NCBI RefSeq assembly: GCF_052857255.1 | Contig: NC_135505.1 | Span: 44,966,520 to 45,030,519, forward strand | Length of the DNA: 64,000 bases | Direction: 5' to 3' | Origin: Amblyomma americanum | Lineage: Eukaryota; Arthropoda; Arachnida; Ixodida; Ixodidae | Shown here: in pieces, positions 56,440-64,000 of the stretch | Numbering within the stretch: position 1 is the first letter of the stretch | Layout: every line of letters starts with the position of its first letter | Translations under genes and position numbers: made by a program | Notes under the pieces: model-generated | What the model was told of the DNA's origin: nothing | Seen by the model: only the letters and a program-made list of their open reading frames with translations | Database searches by the model: none

Positions 56440-57570
56440 CTAGTATGCATCACCAACTCACACGTCTTGCCATCGTGTTAAATGCATGTTGCTGGCTATT
56501 TTTGAAACAGGTCACACTATTTTTTCAATTCTCCTTAACTGCATAATCAGTCGTTATGAATGGCTACTAACATGTTTAACAGATCATTCAGCCGGTTGTG
56601 CAGCCGCTTAAAAGTGACAGGGTTGCGATGAAGGCGTTGCGAGTCCGATTTAGGCCAGCGGTATACTTTCCTCGCAGCGGTTTATGATATCGAGAAGCAG
56701 AAGCTTATTGCTTCGGCTGGCTTAAATCATATAGCCAGCGCCTGCTCCATTACCCTGTCACCTCCAGGGCGGCACCACACCCGGCTGAATGACCTGTTCC
56801 ATTGTAAGCGAAATATTTCAGACCACCGCAATTGCGGCGCGCAAGCGGGCAGGTCACGTTGCATTTTTTTTAATTTCCGCGGGCATCTGGAGTGAGCGGC
56901 AAAAACTAACAAGTTCTGGAAAGTTATAAACTCCATTGGGACGATTTGTGGCTGTTCAAAAACTTTTTAATTTAGATTCTCTGCCTAACTTCTTTGTATG
57001 AAGGTTACATTACTTAGACTTATTATTCAATTAAGCAGAATACAAAAAAAATGTTGCTTGCTCCATGCAATAGCCAGCAAAACGCGTCCCAGCGCGTCGC
57101 CTAAAAAAGCAATGGCATAATTTTAAACCTTGGAAGAAATTAGCCGGCACACCCTGTACAACAGCTGCATCTTTCCTGTACTCATCTAGAGGGCAGAAAT
57201 ATACGGGTTAAGGAAAACCGTAGTGGTTATATTGAGGACAACACAGGGAGCTATGAGAAGAAAATAATAGGTGTAGTGTAACAGACAGGAAGAGAGAAAT
57301 TAATGACGTCTTAGCAGAGATCACTAAGAATGAAGGCATGGGCAGGGCATGTATTATGAGCGGTATTGAAAGGATGATGTTCAAAGAAAACTGACTGGAT
57401 TCGAAGACGAGGCAAGGATAGCAAGGGCAGCGGAAGGTCGGCAGAGCGGTTGAGATTGGATGAGGTTGGTGGGGAGGAGTCCTTAGAAGGCACAGAAAAA
57501 GGTTTATTGTGATTTGGGAGAGGCTTCTGTCCTGAAGTGGGTGTAGTTAGGCAAATTATTTTGTTATTGC

Positions 57571-58743
57571 TATCTGTACATATCTTGGAGAACTCTGTAA
57601 GGAGTTTAAAATGTGAATGAGTAGCTTTTTGAAAATTAAGTGCTTTGGGCCACTTCAGCTGCACTTTTCCCTTCTGGAATGACCACTCCCACCAAACATT
57701 ATAAAAGCATGCTGTCTCTTCGCAGCAGAAATATAATATAGGTTATACCATTTTGGTATTTTTTACCGTGTAATATTTACAGGAACTCTAGGTCTGAAGT
57801 GCCGTGATCATCAACTGCCTATTTACATCCACCCCCTTCTTCCTGACCAAAAATTTATATGTTTACATTCGATCAGGAGAGACAATTTATGTTTTCCGAG
57901 GCAGTTTTAAGACAATGTTTGAGTTATTGAAAGCTTGTATGTTACTCAGATTTCACTAATGCTTCAGTCGCCATCGCTTAATAAAGTGGTGCACAATCCC
58001 TGACTAGGCACAGAAGCTTAAGTGTCATTTGGCTGTTTCCGCATTGTGAAAATTAATTTATAGTTATTCTAGAAAAAAAAAACTCTTACAAGGAAGCAAG
58101 GAGGCTGTAATATAATTAAAATTATCGTATTTTAACAACATGGATAAAACATTGGCGTTAACCTAGAAGAGATACCCCTTGCCTTTAACACCGCTTCTTT
58201 GATTACGTAAACTTATGTCCCGCTATATGTGTAGAGCGTAAACCCATAGCCAACTACGTAAATTATAGTGAGTGGACCAACGTGCTCAACTGCGCTAGGG
58301 CGATCTCCAAAGTTAATTTCCACTTACGCCATAAATAATTCAGATAATGATCTTTATTTCAGCAAGAACTTTTCAGTGGCTTCAAAGCGCTCGTTCTGCA
58401 TTTTACATTACTCGCTAAACGTATTGTAAAACAAGAGGTTAGCCACAGCAGATTACGCTTTAGTGTTCAAAGCACAGTGAACGTGACGTGCTCCGAAACT
58501 GTGCAGTGATATAAGGAGTGACCTTAATAGTGAGGACTCGCGTCAGCGACGAGAATTGATTCGACGCTTTCGATTGTACCATATCGCAACATGTTTTTTT
58601 GCATTGCCGCTGGTGACGCACGTATTCAACTACTGGCTTTTCGAAAAGCAAAAAAAAAAACAACGCCTAGGCCATAATGCGAGGTGATGCGACAGATCTG
58701 CGTTAGCACTATTCGTTGTACAATTCGCCGTTATAATATACGC
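57571..58743. other. Probable intron, nothing recognised
   Basis: AT-rich, between RTE copies 4 and 2, within the FN3 gene interval. Confidence 0.4.
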
Positions 58744-58751
58744 CTTCTAGT

Positions 58752-58792
<41 letters not shown>

Positions 58793-60465
58793 GCCTGACT
58801 ACACCCACTGCAGGGCAAAGGCCTCTCCCATGACTCTCCAAATAACCCTGTCTTTTGCCAGCTGCGCCCACGGTATGCCTGCAAATTTCCTAATCTCATC
58901 CGCTCACCTAACCTTCTGCCGCTCCCTGATACGCTTGACTCCTCTAGGAATCCAACCCGTTACCGTTAATAACCAGCAATTGCCTTGCATTCGCAGTACA
59001 TGTTCTGCCCAATCCCGTTTGTCTATCTTGATTTGATGTCATTACACACGTTTGTTCCCTCATCGACTCTGTTCGCATCCGGTCTTTTAACGCTACACCT
59101 ATAATTTTTCTTTCCGTGGTTCGCTGTGTTCTCCTTAATTTAAGTTGAACCCTATTCGTTAACCTCCGTGTTTCTGCCCCATATGTGAGTACCTGTAAGA
59201 TACAGCTGTTGTACACTTTTCTCTTGAGGGGTATTGGTAACCTGCTGTTCATGACCTGAGAGAGCCTGCCATATGTGCTCCACCCCATTATTATCTTTCT
59301 AGTTATTTCCCTCTGAAGATCTGGATGAGCTCTCACTACCTGCCCTATGTATTCCTTTACCACTCTCAGCACCTCGCTGCCAGCTCTGAACAGCTGTTCT
59401 CTTGCTAGACTGTAGAACATTATTTTGGTTTACTGCATGTCGATTTTTAGACCCACCGTTCTGCTTTGTCTGTCTACCTCAATGATCATGATTTGCAGTC
59501 CATCTTGTGAGTGACTCAGCAAGGAAATATCATCAGCGAATCATAGATTATTTAGGTATTCTCTATCAACAGTTATCCCGAACTGTTCCTAATTCAGGTC
59601 TCGGAATGCCACCTGTAAGCAGGCGGTGAATAGCATTGGCGAGATCGTGTCTCCTTGTCTGATGCCCTTCCTTGTCGGAATCTTATTGCTGACTTTATGG
59701 ACGGCTATGGTAGCAGTGCAGTTCCTATATATATCTTCCGGTATTTTGGCATAAGGCACATCTGCACCCTGATTCCGCAATGCCTGTATGACTGCTGAGG
59801 TTTACACTTAGTCAAATGCTTTCTCGTAATCAATAAAGACTATATATAGGGTGTGGTTATATTCTGTGCATTTCTATATAATCTGATAGATAGTGTGAAG
59901 TTGATCTATTGTGGGATATCTTTTACGAAATCCTGCCTGATAATTTTTTTGATTAAAGTCTAAGGCTGCCCTGACTCTTTTATGGATTACTTTGGTAAAT
60001 ACCTTGTAGGCAACTGAGAGTAAGCTGATTGGTCTCTAAGTTTTCAAGTCTTTCGCGTCTCCTTTCTTATGAATTAAGATTATGTTTGCATTCTTCCAAG
60101 CTTCTGATACGGTCGAGGTCAAAAGGCATTGCGTACACAGGGTGGCTAGTTTTTCTAGCACAACTGCCTCTCCATTCTTCAACAGATGTGCTGTTACCTG
60201 ATGCTCACCAGCTGGTTTTCCCTTTTGCGTTGCTCCTATGCCTTTCTTTACTTCTCTCTTAATTGGGGAGTGACACATTGTTGTCCGCTACTGTCTCTCA
60301 CATTAACGTTCTTTTTACATTGACTACTGTATAGAGTTGTGTAGAACTGTTCGGCTACTTTAACTATCTTATCCATATTGCTAATGATGTTGCCCTCCTT
60401 GTCTATTAACTGCATACATCTGGCTTTCTAGTAGCTCTTCTGATTGTATTTCGCCACAGGGTTTA
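58744..60465 (-). mobile_element. RTE-type LINE copy 2, 5' truncated
   Basis: Minus strand from about 60465: GKPAGEHQVTAHLLKN (60220), AWKNANIILIHKKGDAKDLK (60100), the Y/FDY-region near 59830, IRQGDTISPMLFTACLQ (59640), a degraded catalytic region near 59530, then VYNSCILQVLTYGAETRRLT (59200) and the 3' end GCAGTGGGTGTAGTCAGGC with a (CTG)n(ATG)n tail at 58795-58749. Several stops. It overlaps copy 1 in extent and begins ~50 bases further upstream. Confidence 0.85.
58749..58795. repeat. (CAT)n(CAG)n microsatellite tail of RTE copy 2
   Basis: Six CAT and seven CAG units on the plus strand directly beyond the RTE 3' end; the other copies end in related GAT-rich repeats. Confidence 0.9.
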
Positions 60466-61260
60466 AGTTTCGGCGGTGCGTGGGCTTCGGCTGGGTGGAG
60501 ACATCTTGAGGGTGGAAATCAGCTGATGATTGGTGTGTGTCTCGTTAAGGGCAGAAGAAAGTAGTTAGTGAAGTTTTCGTTGGAGGCAAGTGCATACCCA
60601 ACAATTCTGGAGAAATGAGTTTGTGAAAAGGAACGAACTTATTATTGAAGCTTTTTCATACATTGTAAGATTTCACTATAGCAATCAATATATCCCCCGT
60701 TATCCCGAAGACCGACTTGAGTTTTTTTACCATTGACATTTTTGCTATCGTGAAACGCGTTCCCCATTCGGTTCCTATGGAAGTCTTAAGTGCTTGAGGC
60801 GAGCGATGGAGGCACTATAAAAGATTTTGCTGCATTTCAGAAGAATGGACCTTTACCTTGAGTATGTATTTACCAGTAAGTTATATTATTTCGATGTTCA
60901 AACCTTTTGTCCAAAATCGTTGGACATGGGTTAGTGGTGCGGTTTCTGGCAGTCAAGGTAGGTGGGAGCAATGCTGAGTGGTGGAGGCTTTACAGAGGAA
61001 GCAGCTGGTTTGGTGGTAGTAAGGTCAGCTTTTGACAGTCATAGAGCTGGTTGAAGGTTTGTTGAGGGCGGAACGCGTTTCGGTAAAAGGTCGACGTGTA
61101 TTGTGCGGAGGCCTTCAGGAGGATGACAGAATGTACAATAACATTCAGATGGATTTGTAAAGAATGACAGACCTTTCCTTTCATCAAATTACTGCCTCTA
61201 TCTCTCGCTCTAGAGAGTAAGGTTAGAAATGCTAAAGTAATAAAAGAAAGAAAATCTTAC
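60466..61260. other. Probable intron, nothing recognised
   Basis: Downstream (in gene orientation) of FN3 exon A; no ORF with motifs. Confidence 0.4.
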
Positions 61261-61539
61261 CGGAAACAAATTCTTGAGTGGTCGGTCTGCTCCAGAGGAT
61301 CTCGCTACCGCACTGTGTGCCGGCAGTGACCTGCACGGAATAGTCCTCGTCGCCAGCCTGGTTGAAGACGAGGAACGGGTTTGTTGTGTTCTTGGTCCAG
61401 CAGCAATCTGAGTCTCCCCAGGCGCACCAGTTGCACACTTTAACCAAATAAATGAGAACAGGCGAAAGGGACTGTTTCCATTGCACCCGAACAGAAGTCC
61501 CTCTGCGGGCCGATGTAATGTTCCTCGGTGGTTCTGGAG
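61261..61539 (-). CDS. Fibronectin type III exon A
   Basis: 279 bases (93 codons), acceptor TTTTCCACTAG before 61539 and donor GTAAGATTT after 61261, phase 1 at both ends. It reads PEPPRNITSARRGTSVRVQW, KQSLSPVLIYLVKVCNWCAW, then DEDYSVQVTAGTQCGSEILW with the classic FN3 motifs (PPRNIT start, W in VRVQW, Y in YSVQVTAGT, final SRPTTQEFVSG). Its cysteines differ from those of B and C. This is the 5'-most exon I can identify; signal peptide and any upstream exons lie beyond recognition or outside the window. Confidence 0.8.
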
Positions 61540-62689
61540 CTAGTGGAAAAGAAAAAATAAGTTTCTTATACCACGTGGTGCACCAGTAATGAAACGGGTT
61601 CGATAAACACATCGTGGGAAACAGTGTAGAAAAGAACGAATGCGTGTTGTTGAAGGGGTTTGGCAATAAACATTGCAAATATTTGGAAGCCGAGAACAGC
61701 AGAACCACCTGTCACAAATCATGTGCCCTTTTTTAATCTATTCTTCTTTCTTGCATATCTCCGAGCTTCTGCAGAAGGTCAGCGCTCGTTTCTCATTGTA
61801 CCATACCAAGTTTTGTAATGCCAATTCGTCTTGCTGTGCGTTCATCGTTTTGCTGCAGCTACTGAGAGATTATACTGTGGTTTTTGTAGCGCATGGCACC
61901 AGTTTCTTTGTATCGTTGGTTACAAGTCAACATCTGCGCATTCGCATGGCCGACCTACAAGTCGTATAACATGCCAGATTCGCTTCTGTCTGTTTCCGTC
62001 TTTAAAGAAAGCATTGAAATGGGCTTTCAAATAAAAATATCAAAGATCACTTGCCATGTAAACATTATAAACTACGTCTACCCCTCTGGGAAGATGATGT
62101 ATAGCTCCTGTAACATAAACGCTGGCGTCGAGGAAGAGAGAAGGTCAGAGTCTTACTAATCCATAAAAAGTGAAGACCAATAAAAATAAAAATCAATATG
62201 AAGAGGAAGATGCCGCATTGAAGCTTTACTCTATGCTGCCCATGAACTGTTAAAGAGAAAAGTTTTCTGCAGGGAACTACAACGTTCAAAATGAAAATAT
62301 TGACTATTACGATAGTCGGCAATGAAAAATTTCAGCGCAGCTCTTCACGCGCCTCGTGCCACCGCCGGCAGGTTGCGTGTCTCAGTGCTAGCTACCCTGT
62401 TCCCACGCCACCTGTCAGGTGGCGTTTTACGCTGACAACGCTGCGCTCTAAAAATACCCAAAAAACTAGCAAAAGGTTGTCATGCTTGCTTCGAAGGTGC
62501 GGTGGTACAGAATAGTGTGAGTGTACTATAATGTAAGATAAATACTGCACATTAGAACTGCACTGTAAATATACCTGAAGACTTGCGGTTGATTATCATG
62601 CTTACTGCGGAAGTATGGTGGCATAGTATAGTATATGTGGACAATTACGGCTAATATAGCACCGAAATTATATTGCATATGAGATAATT
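61540..62689. other. No recognised gene
   Basis: Upstream of FN3 exon A; no signal-peptide exon identified. Confidence 0.35.
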
Positions 62690-62880
62690 ACAGGTCCTTT
62701 GAAGTGGAGCTACCCACCTACTGCAAGCATAGCTATGGGTGGCAGACAGTGAAAGCAGGAGCCACGAGAGTAGGAAGATTTCAGGGCACCCACAGGAAAG
62801 AATTAATCAGAGATCAGTGGGAAAGGCCGTTTCTCCTGCCGTGGACATATTCAGGTTTATGAAGATAATGATGGGGAGCC
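62690..62880 (+). mobile_element. Possible RTE 3' tail fragment
   Basis: GGAAAGGCCGTTTCTCCTGC with CGTGGACATA and a following GAAGATAATGATG resembles the 3' end of the other RTE copies, but is strongly diverged. Confidence 0.35.
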
Positions 62881-63044
62881 GGTGAGCCGGTTCTCTGTTA
62901 TAATATTTTAACGGGATAACGTTAACTGTCCCTTGTCATAGAAAAGCCAGTGTCGTCATCGGCGGTGTTTTTGTCCATGAGAAAAAAGTCCCGGAAAAGA
63001 AGCAAAGAATTGGTAAAATTGAGAGCTGAAAGAAAACTTGGTTA

Positions 63045-63120
63045 CTGTGGTTGTAGTAGGAACCGAACCCAGTACCTTTGGCTTGCGATGTGGGAACGCT
63101 ACCCTTAGCCCATGAAGGCT
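63045..63120 (-). mobile_element. tRNA-like SINE head, degraded
   Basis: The minus strand has a B box GGGTTCGGTTCC at about 63070 and an A-box-like GGGCTAAGGGTAGC 40 bases upstream. No body recognised. Confidence 0.35.
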
Positions 63121-63809
63121 CGTTTTTCTTTATTGCATGGAAATCAATCCCGCTGAGCTACCGTATACTTCACGTACACACACACTATATTCGGCAATGC
63201 AGAGACACATTCTCACGTCTTTCTTACACTGCACTCCACCTGCACATCAAAGTTGCGGAAGACATACCCATGCGTCAAGAACTGGCAACCGTTCAGGTGG
63301 CCTGCCAGGCACACTGTAAACTTCCTGCACCAACGTGAACTGTTCACTAAACAGAGGCTCATTTGTGAAAGCTGAATAAAAGCGAAACTTGCAGTCTTTC
63401 AATTATTGAAGCTTCTTAGAGACATGTACTGGTGGGTAAATGCATAATCATGAACACACAAATTAGAAATCAGGTGAAGGAGAGGGCGATACGAATGAAA
63501 CACGATAACTATGCCGGGTGCTACACTTGAAAGTGAAGCTTTAGCGCACTCCGTTTTTGGAGCGAAAGCTGTATTACTACTTGTCTCCCGAAGTCAATCT
63601 TTATGCGCGTTTGACCTTAAGGCCCCAGAGCGCAGGCAAGCCTCGCGGCTCACCAAGCAGAGGCGCACCTGGACGTCTAGCCGCCTTCGCCGTTGTGATG
63701 CTTCGCGACTAAGAGAGGGTGTAACCGTTGCTACGTCGGCGGTTTCTCCTTCAGTGTTGCTCAACGGACCCGCCCACTGAACATTGTTTCTTTCAGGTCA
63801 CTCGAAAAC
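63121..63809. other. No recognised gene
   Basis: An 89-codon Arg-rich plus ORF at 63511-63780 has no recognised motif. Confidence 0.3.
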
Positions 63810-64000
63810 TGTTTAAAATTTTCATTTCTTCTACTGGCAGTTGAAATCTGGAATAGTCTTGATGGTTCACTTCGCTCATTGCCACCCGAAAAGTTCTCGG
63901 TGGAATAGTCTGATCATGTGACCTGTTCATAGGTTCTGTAGTTATTTATGTTCTTATTCTGCACTGCAATCTGTACTCAGTCCTGCTATGTCCTAAGTAT
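63810..64000 (+). mobile_element. LINE ORF2 C-terminal fragment at window edge
   Basis: Reads AVEIWNSLDGSLRSLPPEKF, matching the WNSLP motif near the end of Jockey/I/CR1 LINE ORF2 proteins. Continues to or past the window end. Confidence 0.4.

Larger units (their letters stand above)
55990..57156. mobile_element. MITE-like element with ~43-base terminal inverted repeats and TA target
   Basis: Left end CAGGCTGTCCCAG (continuing, beyond the nested SINE, as GATAACTTTCAACAAGGC and TTAAAAATATGCC); right end reversed CAGGGTGTGCCGGCTAATTT and CCAAGGTTTAAAATTATGCC. TA lies at both borders (55988-55989, 57157-57158). The RTE copy at 58744-60465 shows the uninterrupted target (GTGTACAACAGC). TA duplication and CAGG ends point to a Tc1/mariner-superfamily non-autonomous element. 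No transposase inside. It contains a SINE and a foldback. Confidence 0.78.
55690..57570 (+). mobile_element. RTE-type LINE copy 4, degraded and interrupted
   Basis: 55690-55987 corresponds to the part of copy 1 after the FADD motif (GGACTAAAAATTAATAGGCAG with GCAGAAAACAAAG as in LKxNMQKTK). 57159-57570 corresponds to the remaining 3' portion (CAACAGCTGCAT, then GGGAGAGGCTTCTG and GTGGGTGTAGTTAGGC). The two pieces are contiguous in copies 1 and 2, so the 1.17-kb segment between them is a later insertion. Confidence 0.75.

Noticed and set aside
1..64000. CRISPR arrays, bacterial operons, rRNA genes or integrated viral genomes
   Set aside because: No regularly spaced short direct repeats, no Shine-Dalgarno-led gene strings and no rRNA or viral coding motifs were seen; repeats found are microsatellites or eukaryotic mobile elements.

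Overview
The window is nuclear DNA of an arthropod, most likely a hard tick (Ixodida). The reasons are split genes with GT-AG introns, dense nested retroelements and DNA transposons, and tRNA-derived SINEs of the kind common in ixodid genomes. The tick assignment rests on remembered repeat families, not on a search. There are no bacterial-style operons and no CRISPR array. Most recognisable coding sequence is mobile-element derived and broken; two multi-exon loci stand out.

1-13 kb: a minus-strand Penelope-like element (PLE), a promoter-like GC-rich stretch with a short STPR-type ORF, a decayed I-clade LINE, a LINE ORF1 with an SGNH/esterase fold, and two more PLE pieces. The last PLE has a 3' region with a ~307-bp tandem duplication and a hammerhead-ribozyme-like hairpin. 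12.4-19 kb: a (TA)n tract, a long-inverted-repeat element carrying a tRNA-like core, a Ty3/Gypsy element (minus) with both LTRs inserted in the TA tract, a second copy of the tRNA-core element, and a (TG)n tract. 20.2-21 kb: a 784-bp LTR miniature (TRIM) with 133-bp LTRs and an ATAT target duplication.

22.6-36.7 kb: the most striking block. The C-terminal half of a mariner transposase (22.6-23.2 kb) and an N-terminal half (36.3-36.7 kb) lie on the same strand in the order expected of one element split by ~13 kb. Between them lies a multi-exon gene encoding a THAP domain, an array of tandemly duplicated mini-exons, a coiled coil and a P-element/THAP9-type transposase. It carries two frameshifts and at least one stop. 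Similar CRE-containing GC-rich promoter repeats sit near both ends, and the two junctions carry matching inverted 13-mers.

38.1-42 kb: a second, 5'-truncated Gypsy element (plus). 45-62 kb: four fibronectin type III (FN3) exons on the minus strand, three of them with exact phase-1/phase-1 borders, so this is probably a host gene for a secreted or surface FN3-repeat protein. Its introns are filled with RTE-type LINE copies, SINEs, a TA-flanked miniature inverted-repeat element (MITE) and palindromic foldback insertions. One RTE copy contains a MITE that in turn contains a SINE and a foldback.

In the intervals marked as empty I recognise nothing; they are probably introns or intergenic DNA.
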